Shown here: one piece after another, positions 18,611 through 27,356 of the stretch
How positions within the stretch are numbered: position 1 is the first letter of the stretch
Layout: each line of letters begins with the position of its first letter
Assembly (NCBI GenBank): GCA_049517655.1
Contig: JBEKRQ010000001.1
Coordinates: 1-64,000, forward strand
DNA length: 64,000 bases
Source of the DNA: UBA11358 sp049517655
GTDB taxonomy: Bacteria; Verrucomicrobiota; Verrucomicrobiia; Limisphaerales; UBA11358
Direction of reading: 5' to 3'
Notes under the pieces: generated by a model
Database searches by the model: none
What the model was told of the DNA's origin: nothing
Seen by the model: the letters and a program-made list of their open reading frames with translations, nothing else
Position numbers and translations under genes: made by a program

Positions 18611-19063
18611 AGTTTTGTATACTAAAACTATTGGGCATGATAACGCAAGGCTCGGAAGAAGGCAAATAAAAAAATCCCACCTATGTATGTAGCCCGGATC
18701 CTCAGTACGCTGGGGCGTAAATACGATGATGTATTTTTGCAGTCAAGCACCAGAGCGGTGGGTGTCGGACGGAGGGCGGGGTCATTTCATCTGGATAGTT
18801 CGCGGGGCGGCACCCTGTCGGAAAAGCGGGATGGATCGTGACCTCCTTTATCACCTTGCCGAGAAATGTTTAATTTGAGGCAACTCGAAGCTCAAGCTTG
18901 ACAAAATTTACCATTTGACTTGAGGTTACTAGATAATAGATTGCAGCAAATGAACGCGAGCCAAAACCAATTCTCCATTACCGTGCCAGGTTGAACTGGC
19001 TACAGATAGGCTTCGTCACGTCATGACTATTTCTTCACCTGTCAGAATTTTTCGGAGGAAACG
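18611..19063. other. Intergenic region before second radical SAM gene
   Basis: No gene is visible in these 453 bases. A 20-bp sequence at 18687-18706 recurs after the radical SAM gene. A good ribosome site (GGAGGA) lies at the right end, before ATG 19064. Confidence 0.5.
18687..18706 (+). repeat. 20-bp direct repeat flanking the second radical SAM gene
   Basis: ATGTAGCCCGGATCCTCAGT here and ATGTAGTCCGGATCCTTAGT at 20123-20142 differ at two positions and bracket the gene 19064-20044. They may be the scar of an insertion or two members of a dispersed repeat. Confidence 0.6.
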
Positions 19064-20044
19064 ATGACCAAGTTCCCGTCAAAAATGAGAAGCGATCCAG
19101 GTTTAGCCTGGACTCGAATAATGTCCGCATTGATTGGCGTACGGGCTGCTAGGCTTGAGGTCTCCAGCAAGTGCCAGCTCAAGTGTCCCTTGTGCCCAAC
19201 AGGAATGGGCCTGAATCGCAAAGGCACGATTGGGTGGGGTTTTTTGACGGCTGACAACTTCAAGAAGTTCCTCACCCTGAATCCCAAGGTGCGATGGATT
19301 GAGCTGTCGAACTACGGAGAGATGTTCCTAAATCCTGAGTTAGCGGCGATATTGTGCATCGCTAGTCAATCCAGCATTCAAGTTTCTGCTTGGAATGGAG
19401 TCAATCTTAACAACGCAACCCCAGATGCCTTGGAAACGGTGGTCAAGTACAAGCTCAGGGGCATGACACTTTCAATAGATGGGGCCAGCCAGGAAACCTA
19501 TTCAATTTATCGTGTGGGTGGGGATTTTGCACGGGTAATCGAGAATGTACGGATCCTCAATCAGTTTAAGAAGCAGTACAAAACATCATTCCCATTTCTT
19601 CGATGGCAGTTTGTCGTGTTTGGTCACAATGAGCACGAGTTGGAAAAGGCGCGAAAAATGGCGCAAGAGCTCGGAGTGTCGTTCTATCCGAAAATGAATT
19701 GGGATTTGAGATATTCACCCCTACGAAACCTTGATAAGATTAGTGAGAACGTGGGCAGAGATCTGCGATCAAGTGTGAAAATCCTACAGCAGAGAGACAA
19801 AGACAACGCATATCTCTGTGGTCAGCTATGGACGATGCCCCAAGTGAATTGGGACGGTAAGCTCCTAGGGTGCTGCGTTAACATCTGGGGGGACTACGGC
19901 AATGCGTTTGAGAAACCATTGCAATTACTGCTGAAAAGCAAGCGGTACGCATACGCCAAGGCGATGCTGCTCGGGAAGAAGGCCCCTTCGACAGATGTCC
20001 CTTGCGGGCATTGCCACGACTTTAGAAGGAGCGCCGGAATATAG
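19064..20044 (+). CDS. Radical SAM/SPASM enzyme (second)
   Basis: 326 residues with a strong ribosome site (GGAGGAAACG) before ATG 19064. The motif CQLKCPLC gives Cys37, Cys41 and Cys44 for the radical SAM cluster. ELSNYGEMFLNPEL stands where the GGEP-like region normally lies. The C-terminal region has CGQ, GCCVN and CGHCHD cysteines of a SPASM-like domain. It differs strongly in sequence from the first radical SAM gene, so it is not a duplicate. Position between the polyketide synthase and the exporter suggests a tailoring step, but the substrate is unknown. It is convergent with the exporter gene and flanked by a 20-bp repeat pair. Confidence 0.85.
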   Translation: MTKFPSKMRSDPGLAWTRIMSALIGVRAARLEVSSKCQLKCPLCPTGMGLNRKGTIGWGFLTADNFKKFLTLNPKVRWIELSNYGEMFLNPELAAILCIASQSSIQVSAWNGVNLNNATPDALETVVKYKLRGMTLSIDGASQETYSIYRVGGDFARVIENVRILNQFKKQYKTSFPFLRWQFVVFGHNEHELEKARKMAQELGVSFYPKMNWDLRYSPLRNLDKISENVGRDLRSSVKILQQRDKDNAYLCGQLWTMPQVNWDGKLLGCCVNIWGDYGNAFEKPLQLLLKSKRYAYAKAMLLGKKAPSTDVPCGHCHDFRRSAGI

Positions 20045-20156
20045 ATGGTTTATAGCAACAGGCTCCCTGGGAAACCATTACCGCGAGAGCGTCAAAAAGC
20101 AAATTCCTATCAGTCTCTTTATATGTAGTCCGGATCCTTAGTTCTTTGGGAGCAGG

Positions 20157-21986
20157 TCACTCTGACTGCGGAAGGATTTCTCTGAAAGCAACATTCGCAT
20201 GATTGACTTCAATCTTCGATGTGTCTTTTCCATTTAGCGATTGGAGTGTCCAGTAACGTCGATAAAGCTCATTGGAACCATAGAGAACGTCATGCGTGCC
20301 GCTTCCGACGACGGTGCCGCGCTCCATTACGAGAATCCGATTTGCTTGGCGGGCCGTGATAAGTCGATGGGCGATGACTAAAGTGGTCCGTCCTTTCATT
20401 AGTTTGGACAGCGCCTGCCTCACCTTTTCTTCCGAATCCGCATCAAGAGAACTGGTGACTTCGTCCAGTAGAAGAATCGGCGGGTTGATAATAAACGCCC
20501 GGGCAATGGCAATTCGTTGTCGTTGGCCAGTTGAGAGCTTCACGCCACGTTCTCCCACAAATTCGTCATATCGCTTGGGAAGCCGTTCAATGAACTCGTC
20601 CGCGCCCGCGGCAACCGCGGCGGCTTGCACCTCTTCCGGAGTAGCCTCCGGTTTGAAATAACTGATGTTATCCGCCACGGTTCCGCTAAATAAGAAAATG
20701 TCCTGTGGCACGACGCCAATGGCCCGGCGCATGTCTTTCAGCCTGATTGACCTGAGGTCTCTTCCATCGATACTGATTGTTCCCTCCGTTGGATCGTAAA
20801 ATCGAAGCAGTAGTGAAAACAACGTGCTTTTGCCAGCTCCACTGGGGCCGACAAGACCCACCATTTCATGCGCCTGAATTTCGATATGGACTCCTTTAAG
20901 TGCGAGGCGATCTTTTTGAAGGGGATAGCGAAAACTGACGTCATGGAACGTGATCGCTCCTTTCGAGATGGACGCTGGCGCGGCATCCACAGGGTCTTTA
21001 ATTGAAGATTGAGTTTCGAGGATTTCAAAAATCCGTACACTGGCCCCGACCATGCTTTGATAATTCGTGTACATCCCGCCAAACCCTCCCACAATTCCCC
21101 CCAGTGTGCCGCTTAACAACATGAAGGAGACGAGTTGGCCGGGGCTCAGTTCATGCCGGATTATCAGGTAGCCACCGTACCACAAAACCAGCACAGTAGA
21201 AGTGAGTTGGATGGTGCTTATCAAGGCTCCAGCGCTGCTTCCCCAACGGATGTTCTTAAGCTGAAGCCCCAATAGAGTCCCTAGCTTGTCGAAGTAACGG
21301 TTTGTTTCGCGAAACTCACGGCCGGCGGATCGGACTGTTCGAATGCCATTGATCGTCTCCTCGGCAAAAGCAGTCGAATTCGCAAGTGCATCCTGTTGTT
21401 CGGTCGAGAGGTCGCGTATCACTCGTCCGATTACAATAGATACCAGCGCAGCTGACGGTATGATTAAAAGTGACAGCATGGCCAACTTGAAATGAATGAG
21501 AAACAACATGGTGACTATGCAGAAAAACGATATTACCGCCGGTATTGCGGCCGGAATTGTTCCGGTCAAAAATCCCTGGACCACGTAAAGATCGGAACCG
21601 ATGCGGGAGAGAAGTTCTCCCGTCCGCAGAGAATCATGGAAATCCTGAGACAGCCGGATGGCATGACTGAACAGGCTCGAGCGCAAATCACGCAACAGAT
21701 GCACGCCGGCTGAGTTGAGCAGATAGTTGGAACTATAGGAGAGCACAGCCAAAATGCCGCATAATCCTAAAAACAACAGGACCACATGCCGGAGATGAGC
21801 CAAACCACCCGCGAGCAGGGCTGCGTCAATCACCTGGCCCGTCAACAGCGGAAGCAAAAGTCCGATTGGCGCACTGATGCTCGTCAAGACCGTAGCCGTA
21901 ACCAGCCTCCCTGAATAAGGGCGCATGAATTCCCATAATTTTTTCCGCTTGAACCTCGTTACTCTTGGTCGAGGAGTATTACTCAT
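20157..21986 (-). CDS. MsbA-type ABC exporter (fused permease and ATPase)
   Basis: 609 residues: six transmembrane helices in about residues 20-310, then an ATP-binding cassette. Walker A is GPSGAGKST near 379-387, the signature is LSTGQ near 482, Walker B is ILLLDE near 502, and an H-loop (AHR) follows. Half-transporters of this type work as homodimers and export lipids, lipid-linked sugars, peptides or polyketides. It converges on the second radical SAM gene and is the only transporter next to the polyketide locus, so it is a good candidate for exporting that product. It is also the last intact gene before the integrase remnant at 22.1 kb. Confidence 0.9.
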   Translation of the reverse strand: MSNTPRPRVTRFKRKKLWEFMRPYSGRLVTATVLTSISAPIGLLLPLLTGQVIDAALLAGGLAHLRHVVLLFLGLCGILAVLSYSSNYLLNSAGVHLLRDLRSSLFSHAIRLSQDFHDSLRTGELLSRIGSDLYVVQGFLTGTIPAAIPAVISFFCIVTMLFLIHFKLAMLSLLIIPSAALVSIVIGRVIRDLSTEQQDALANSTAFAEETINGIRTVRSAGREFRETNRYFDKLGTLLGLQLKNIRWGSSAGALISTIQLTSTVLVLWYGGYLIIRHELSPGQLVSFMLLSGTLGGIVGGFGGMYTNYQSMVGASVRIFEILETQSSIKDPVDAAPASISKGAITFHDVSFRYPLQKDRLALKGVHIEIQAHEMVGLVGPSGAGKSTLFSLLLRFYDPTEGTISIDGRDLRSIRLKDMRRAIGVVPQDIFLFSGTVADNISYFKPEATPEEVQAAAVAAGADEFIERLPKRYDEFVGERGVKLSTGQRQRIAIARAFIINPPILLLDEVTSSLDADSEEKVRQALSKLMKGRTTLVIAHRLITARQANRILVMERGTVVGSGTHDVLYGSNELYRRYWTLQSLNGKDTSKIEVNHANVAFREILPQSE

Positions 21987-22094
21987 ATCATGTGTTGGTG
22001 ATATTCTCGCTCACAAATCAAGTCAAGCGGATATCAAGAGTAGCTCCTGAATTTTGAGCGTACGATTCGATGAAGTGTGACAATTTGGAAAAGA

Positions 22095-22340
22095 AAAGTG
22101 TCCATGACATGCTGCCAGATGCGTTTGGCAAACTCAGGATCGCTGTGCTGCAAAATAAACCTGGGCGATTTGCAGATTCAGCACCGGCTGACGTTCGGCT
22201 TAGTTCTTGGCTTCGACAATCTGACGGGCTTCATCTTCGCTGCCGGTGCGCAAGCTGGTGCGTTTGCCAGTGGTGGTGTCCACGCAATAATACTTTCCAC
22301 CGCGAATGCTGCGACAAGTTAAGCGATAACGTGTTTTCAT
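22095..22340 (-). pseudogene. Decayed tyrosine recombinase, N-terminal fragment
   Basis: Starting at ATG 22340 the minus strand encodes the same N-terminus as the intact integrase at 32928-33953 (MKTRYRLTCR, then GGKYYCVDTTTGKRTSLRTG). A CAA codon has become TAA after the EAKN segment, and about 30 codons later a frameshift follows; the next frame resumes with DPEFAKRIWQHVMD. Homology then ends, so the core and catalytic domains are gone. The non-coding block to its right (up to 22521) also matches the block upstream of the intact gene, ending in a tRNA-Cys end sequence. It is the remains of an earlier element of the same family. Confidence 0.9.
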
Positions 22341-22498
22341 AATTTCACGCAATCGCAAGGATAACCGAAACCGATCCCGAAGAGTTAGCGGGCAAGCGGA
22401 GTGTTACCGCCCGTTACGGTAGTTTCTTACGGAGCAGGAAAATTGGTGTCCGTTTTGGACTCCCTTCCTCCTAACCTGTTGCTGCACCCACAGTTGAG

Positions 22499-22521
22499 TT
22501 TGGAGGCGAAGGTCGGAATCG
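22499..22521 (+). other. Attachment-site copy 1 (tRNA-Cys 3' end)
   Basis: The 23 bases beginning TTTGGAGGCGAAGGTCGGAA match the 3' end of the tRNA-Cys gene at 34125-34147 with one mismatch. The 15 bases before it and the sequence left to the integrase start also match the tRNA-side junction. To the right the match to tRNA stops abruptly. This marks a junction between two integrated elements. Confidence 0.8.
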
Positions 22522-22706
22522 TCTGGCTTCGCCGATTCAGTTGCCAACAAAATAGAGGTTTTTGTTGGGATTTCAAGCAAAATTCGTTTTAACTCGCCAC
22601 TATTTTTTCTAACTCTTTCACCACTTTTACTGACAGTTTTCACTTGTCCGACCAAAGGGGGTTGGGTAGGGATGGTTTTGTTCTTGTGAACGTTCCAACT
22701 CAAAAG

Positions 22707-24314
22707 ATGATGCTCGTCTTCAGCGTGCTGCTCTGCACTTTTGTTGCCTTGGTGCATGGCCAGACCAACTCCCGTTCCGGATGGTTCTGGGTAGCTGATG
22801 CCCAAGAACGTGGTCGGGGCCTGCCACCCGGTGTGTCACGCACCGTGGATACGAACGGCAACGTGGAATATATTGACCACCACTACACCACCCCGGCCTA
22901 TCAAGACGAGGCCTTTCGGTTGATGATCCTGGAAGCCAACCAGGCGGCGCAAGCGTTGCAACTGAAAGAAGACCTGCCCATCACACGGTCAAGAATTGAC
23001 GGAGCGAGAATCAGCCCGTTCGGTTTCTTTTATCGTGAGGGACTAATGGGTTACGTTGCCACCACCAATTACAGCTACCGGGTTTTGGCGGCTGGCAAAC
23101 TTGACCACATTGAAATCGACCATAGCTACGAAGTCTGGCGTGCCCTTCAGGATTCACTGCTTCCCGAGGATCAGGTGGACAACCAAGCCGCGTATCAACT
23201 CGCCACGCAATGGCTCGCGTCACTTTCGGTGGATGTCAAAGCTCTGAATCGCGACTGCCAACTGACCGTCGCCTCCAGTCCCATCCTCAACTATGTGGGC
23301 AGTGGTAAAGAGCCGACCCGGCGGATGTTTGCTCCAACCTACGATGTGATGTGGAAATCATCAAACGGTTGGCCCGCCGCTGGTGTGCAACTGTATTTGC
23401 CCGACAAGCTGTTGATCCAATTGTCCATTGATGACCCCAGATACAACCTCCGACCACCGATAGTATTCACCAACTTGGCGGCACTCTTTCCCGGTCAAGC
23501 GGTGATCAAAACGAATTATCCGGTCACGCCGAGCGTCATCGTAGCTGTCCCTCCCGTCGCCACGGAAGTTACGTTCGTCACCGATTCCAACCAGCCCGAG
23601 CCGGTTTTCCATGACCTTTCCTTGAGCCGCTGGATCCAGACCCAGACCAGGTTGAATACTAACCATTTGGCTCTTTCCCAACTGATGACCTTGAAGCCAG
23701 TCTCCGGTCCGGATGAATGGGGCGTGGTCACATTTGAATTGCCAGTTCGTTTTAATGCCCTCCACTCCGATAAGCTTTTCCACAGCGGTGGCATCGATCT
23801 CGGCACTTTTAGCACCAATGGAGATTTCATCGATTTCACTTTGTCCGATTTCAAACAAGCTCCAGATGGAAATAGCCGGCTCTCTTGGAACATCAATTGG
23901 GACTCGCCCGGCTGGCACAAAGTCCGCGCCCGGATGATGTATGAGCAAGGCGTAGATGATTCATTCACCTTGATCGGCCCGCCTTTGTCTTACTATTCCA
24001 GCAACGCGTGCCGGTTCTATGAAGGCTCCACTCTATTAAACTCAGAGGGCGCCAATCTTTATGCCAAACTTCGGGAACCTGCCGCCAAATTCCGCGTCAA
24101 AGTTACAAGTCTCCAAGGCCGTCTCGTCAACGATATCTCAGGCAGCACCACCAACGGCGAGATCAATCTTGCCTGGGACCTGACCGGACTTGACGGCAAA
24201 AAATACACCAACAACTCCTTCATCGGTTCGTTCTACGTAACTTATCCTGGCGACACCCGCACCAACGCCCCCGCCAAAGCGCGCTTCTGCAAAATCGGCA
24301 CCTCTGGTGATTAA
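22707..24314 (+). CDS. Secreted protein of unknown function
   Basis: 535 residues from ATG 22707. The N-terminus MMLVFSVLLCTFVALVHG followed by Q is a clear signal peptide, so the mature protein is periplasmic, surface-bound or secreted. The body is rich in Asn, Thr and aromatic residues and looks beta-rich. The C-terminus has a segment like a FlgD/Ig-type repeat (INLAWDLTGLDGKKYTNNSF). I recognise no enzyme motif. It is the only gene between attachment-site copies 1 and 2, so it is probably cargo of a small or shrunken element. The start is placed at the signal peptide; a TTG at 22644 would add residues without signal-peptide character. Confidence 0.7.
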   Translation: MMLVFSVLLCTFVALVHGQTNSRSGWFWVADAQERGRGLPPGVSRTVDTNGNVEYIDHHYTTPAYQDEAFRLMILEANQAAQALQLKEDLPITRSRIDGARISPFGFFYREGLMGYVATTNYSYRVLAAGKLDHIEIDHSYEVWRALQDSLLPEDQVDNQAAYQLATQWLASLSVDVKALNRDCQLTVASSPILNYVGSGKEPTRRMFAPTYDVMWKSSNGWPAAGVQLYLPDKLLIQLSIDDPRYNLRPPIVFTNLAALFPGQAVIKTNYPVTPSVIVAVPPVATEVTFVTDSNQPEPVFHDLSLSRWIQTQTRLNTNHLALSQLMTLKPVSGPDEWGVVTFELPVRFNALHSDKLFHSGGIDLGTFSTNGDFIDFTLSDFKQAPDGNSRLSWNINWDSPGWHKVRARMMYEQGVDDSFTLIGPPLSYYSSNACRFYEGSTLLNSEGANLYAKLREPAAKFRVKVTSLQGRLVNDISGSTTNGEINLAWDLTGLDGKKYTNNSFIGSFYVTYPGDTRTNAPAKARFCKIGTSGD

Positions 24315-24663
24315 GATTTCTGAAGACAAACCGCCCGGGAGACGAGGATTCCCGACACAAGTAGACAGCAACGGTCGGTTTGAATAGTTTTGATTTTATC
24401 AGCTGAAGTAAGGTTTGGAGGCGGAGGTCGGAATCGGCGAATTTCCCCGCGATTGCGAAGTCAATATGCCTGATTTTATTGGGAAATCAAGCCTAATCGT
24501 CCTAACCAATTTATACCCTTTTTAACTCGTTTGGTGTCCGTTTTGGTGTCCGTTTCTACCGAACTCATTGCTTCTCGATCAATTTGCCGAATTACCGTTT
24601 CGTTTGAGTGATTGCATTATTTGGGAAAACCGGTCTCCCAGAATCTGTTTCATGCGTGGCGTG
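24315..24663. other. Intergenic region with attachment-site copy 2 and element left end
   Basis: It contains the second tRNA-end copy (24414-24436) and, at 24530-24555, two adjacent copies of TTTGGTGTCCG-type sequence. The same pair occurs at 34058-34086 next to the intact integrase. The stretch after copy 2 also resembles the stretch after copy 1 (a TTGGG..TTTCAAGC block and a TTTTTAACTCG block), as expected for left ends of related elements. No gene is present. Confidence 0.7.
24414..24436 (+). other. Attachment-site copy 2 (tRNA-Cys 3' end)
   Basis: TTTGGAGGCGGAGGTCGGAA and the next three bases repeat the 3' end of the tRNA-Cys gene, with two mismatches to the copy at 34125-34147. The orientation is the same as in the tRNA. 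It most simply marks the far end of the element that carries the intact integrase, giving an element of about 9.7 kb. Confidence 0.75.
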
Positions 24664-24936
24664 TTAAGAAGTTTGACAAGTAGTTCGTTGGAACAAACTT
24701 GGTGTTGGGAAAAGCCACGGATTCTCCTCCTGATCAACCCCTGCCTTCAGCAGCACCTCGACCATGCTGTGGAAACCAGATTCGACCGCCACGCGAAGGG
24801 GAGAAAACCAATAGGGTTTTGGCGGGACTGTTCGCTTGCCTTCTTCAATCCATTTTTGGACATCAAAAAGCCTGCCAGCCCGAACTAAGGCCATCAGTTG
24901 CTTAATATCATCTGGAAGTGGCGGGCGAGCTTTCAT
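24664..24936 (-). pseudogene. Truncated ankyrin-type protein
   Basis: From ATG 24936 the frame reads MKARPPLPDDIKQLMALV, a WIEEGK segment and one ankyrin-like unit (SPLRVAVESGFHSMVEVLLK). It then runs into a sequence without repeat character and stops after 90 residues. The start and first unit are typical of longer ankyrin proteins, so the gene appears cut short at its 3' side. It lies just inside attachment-site copy 2. Its first bases overlap a 27-bp repeat. It could still be translated as a short protein, but I treat it as a remnant. Confidence 0.55.
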
Positions 24937-24962
24937 ATGACGCACTTTCAGCGGACGGACGC
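24936..24962 (+). repeat. 27-bp exact direct repeat, copy 1
   Basis: TATGACGCACTTTCAGCGGA and the next seven bases recur exactly at 26235-26261. The two copies bracket the HicAB pair and the degenerate-repeat tract, 1299 bases apart. Confidence 0.85.
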
Positions 24963-25090
24963 TTTGCCTCTTGGCTGCAATTCGCGCCGGACGGAACTTG
25001 AAGTGGTTGGTTACTTGTGCGGGGTAATGTTTTCCTCGCATTTCTGGGGGGGGCACGGCAGGGGCGGCGGCAGTTTTCTTTTAGGCGCAA

Positions 25091-25318
25091 TTACAAGGCG
25101 TCGGTGAATTCTTCCGGCGAGACACCCGCCATTTTTAGCGCACTCCGCAGAGTGCCAAGCGCAACCTCCCGGTGCATAGGGATGACGCAGCCGCGCTCGC
25201 CTTGTGGTGTGACTTTCTTGAGGACGACATGGCTACCGCGCTGGCGATCAACGAAGAATCCGAGTCGTTTCAAAGCTTTCACCGCCTCGGTGCCTGACAC
25301 GATGGGCAGTTTAGCCAT
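25091..25318 (-). CDS. hicA: HicA-type mRNA interferase toxin
   Basis: 75 residues from ATG 25318. The small double-stranded-RNA-binding fold of HicA/YcfA is recognisable: an N-terminal segment like LPIVSGTEAVKALKRLGFF, then GSHVVLKK with the catalytic histidine, and a C-terminal GTLRSALKMAGVS helix. HicA cleaves mRNA when free. The gene overlaps the end of hicB by 8 bases, so the two are translated together. Longer upstream frames are shadows of hicB. It lies on the integrated element, where such pairs often act in element maintenance or phage defence. Confidence 0.9.
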   Translation of the reverse strand: MAKLPIVSGTEAVKALKRLGFFVDRQRGSHVVLKKVTPQGERGCVIPMHREVALGTLRSALKMAGVSPEEFTDAL

Positions 25319-25517
25319 GTGCCAGTTCAAAAGTGTGGATCGCCGCTGATTTCTTGACGGCGTGCGGGAATGATTCGAGGTAAAGGTCGGTGGCCTCTTG
25401 CAAGTTGGCAAGAGCCTCCTCCTCGGTGTGACCTTGGCTGGCAGTGCCGATTTCGGGACACTCGGCCACAAGCCAGTCGGTCTCCGAATCAGGGTAAATG
25501 ATCGCGGTCAATTTCAT
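25311..25517 (-). CDS. hicB: HicB-type antitoxin, short form
   Basis: 68 residues from ATG 25517, upstream of and overlapping hicA. The sequence has the partial RNase-H-like HicB fold (AIIYPDSETDWLVAECPEIG, then a GHTEEEALANLQEA helix) that binds and blocks HicA. It lacks the C-terminal DNA-binding domain of full-length HicB, so autoregulation through this protein is doubtful. The order antitoxin then toxin is one of the two usual arrangements. Confidence 0.9.
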   Translation of the reverse strand: MKLTAIIYPDSETDWLVAECPEIGTASQGHTEEEALANLQEATDLYLESFPHAVKKSAAIHTFELAHG

Positions 25518-26462
25518 GTCAATACACTATCATTTTTCGCGGGTAAGGCAATGGCGCAAATGATTGGCGAGCGCGTCACACGTTATCCGCCGAAAAACCT
25601 GTCGCGGACTCCGAAAGAACCGTCCGGTGAACTCCAAAAAAAACTGTCGCGGACGCCGAAAAACCGCCGTTAATCGCAGTTTTTTCCGTGGAAATCCACA
25701 CAGATGTTCATCCTGAAACCGTCCCCACATTCGCTCGGCCTGTTGCTATTTTTACCCCAGCCATTTTCACGTTGGCTCTAACAATACCCACATTCGCTCC
25801 AACTGGTTACATTTTCACTCTAGCCGTTCTCAAATTTACTCCACCTGCATGTGTTTTTACTCTAATCGCGCCAAAACCCGCTTCAACCGCTTCCGTTTTC
25901 GCTTCGCCTTTGAAAACATTCGCTCCACCAATGAGCACTTTAGCTCTAGCTGTGTGTAAATTGACTTTAACCTTGCCCATTTTGCCTTGTCCGTCGTCCG
26001 CCCCCGAAAAACGCCGCTGTTTCGCGGAGTAACCGCGCTGTCTCGCCGAAAAATCACCGGCGCGTCTCCGAAAAATCGCCGGTCTCCGCTGAAAGACCGC
26101 CGGTGCGCTGCTGAAAAATCGCCGAGACACGCCGAAAATTCCGCGAAACCATGCCCCGGCTCCGGCGGGAACAACCTGAAAAATTTACAGTGTAGAACCG
26201 AAAAAACGCCCGCGCCGCCGGAAAGACGGCGGCTTATGACGCACTTTCAGCGGACGGACGCGGATATCCGCGCGGAATTTGGCGGAATGCGGCGGTTTCC
26301 GCTAGTTTCCGGTAACTTACACCGCTGCGAACCGGGAAAATTCAGCGGGAAATCGCGCCTGCCGCCGCCGAAAGATCGCCGATGCTCCGCCGAAAAACCA
26401 CTGCCCGCAGCGCACAACTCTGAAAAATCCCACGTCCCGGCATTTTCCATCCAGTGCCGCAA
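25518..26462. repeat. Non-coding tract of degenerate short repeats
   Basis: No gene is supported in these 945 bases. Two kinds of degenerate repetition are visible. From about 25720 to 25985 units like ACATTCGCTCCA and TTTTCACTCTAGC recur with drift. From 25600-25670 and 26000-26460 units like CGCCGAAAAATC and CCGCCG recur many times in irregular order. Open frames through it, on both strands, are repeat artefacts. The second 27-bp repeat copy lies at 26235-26261. Confidence 0.7.
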
Positions 26463-27356
26463 TTATTCGCCGCACTTGCGTTTTGATTGAAAGATGGACA
26501 CGAGCTTTTTCGCCGTAAAGCCAAGCGCGTAAATAATTCCCAATAGCACCACATCAGTCGGACTGACGGGACAATCCCATTGGTAGGCAATCCAAAATCC
26601 AACGAATGCCGATACGCCGCCAATCAGCGAGGCAAGAATTACAAACTGGCGCATGTTTTTTGCGAACAAATGCGCCGTCAGCGCGGGAATTAGCAGGAAG
26701 CCGAATGAAATCAGCGAGCCGACACTTAACACAGCCATCGAAACGGTCAGGCCGATGAGCAAATACAGCAGCACGTCCCAAAACAAAACTTTTTTGCCGA
26801 GTGTAACAGCCATCGCACGGTCGAATGACGCCAGCAATAGTTCCTTTTGAAACAGTCCGAGCACCACGAGCACGACGGCAAGCGTCGCCGCCGTCAGCGT
26901 AAGATCGAAATTGGAAATGGTGATGATTTCGCCTTTCAACAAATCCAGCCAGCCGACTTCGGCGTAACGATTTTTCGACAGCAACAAAATGCTCAACGCA
27001 GCGGCGACGACATACGCCGCACCGAGCCGTCCTTCGGGATGGCCGCGCCCGCGCCGTTCGAGAAACGCGAGAATCAAAATTGCCGCGAGCGAAAAAATGG
27101 TTGAACCGGCAAAGGCAAGGAGATGCTCATTGTGCGCAGCGTATTCAGGTTGCATTGCGCCAAGCCACATTGGAATGGACAGCGCGACGGCGATGCCAGT
27201 GGATGAAATTTGCGGCAGCGCAACGCCCATGAACACGAGCCGCCGCAGCACAAGGAATACGCCTACGAGTGGACAGGTGAAGCCGATAAGCACGCTAGTA
27301 TAAACCGAATTGCGCAGTAGAAAATCGGGCGAGAGGATTTGTTTGAGCGATTCCAT
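26463..27356 (-). CDS. znuB: Zinc/manganese ABC transporter permease (ZnuB-like)
   Basis: 297 residues with about eight transmembrane helices, of the ABC-3 permease family that imports zinc or manganese. The frame starts at the base after the end of the ATPase gene (27357), and its order after the binding protein and ATPase is typical. The charged tail (AKKLVSIFQSKRKCGE) is cytoplasmic. Regulation is expected from the palindrome at 30858-30884 at the head of the operon. Zinc rather than manganese is inferred from the binding protein and the His-rich first gene. Confidence 0.9.
   Translation of the reverse strand: MESLKQILSPDFLLRNSVYTSVLIGFTCPLVGVFLVLRRLVFMGVALPQISSTGIAVALSIPMWLGAMQPEYAAHNEHLLAFAGSTIFSLAAILILAFLERRGRGHPEGRLGAAYVVAAALSILLLSKNRYAEVGWLDLLKGEIITISNFDLTLTAATLAVVLVVLGLFQKELLLASFDRAMAVTLGKKVLFWDVLLYLLIGLTVSMAVLSVGSLISFGFLLIPALTAHLFAKNMRQFVILASLIGGVSAFVGFWIAYQWDCPVSPTDVVLLGIIYALGFTAKKLVSIFQSKRKCGE

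Noticed and set aside
22070..22342. Two plus-strand frames of 81-90 codons
   Set aside because: They lie antisense to the decayed integrase and arise from it.
25518..26462. CRISPR array
   Set aside because: The repeats are degenerate and irregularly spaced, without constant spacers or cas genes.
25688..26490. Frames of 105-167 codons through the repeat tract
   Set aside because: Their apparent proteins are translations of degenerate repeats in several frames; no start or domain is supported.
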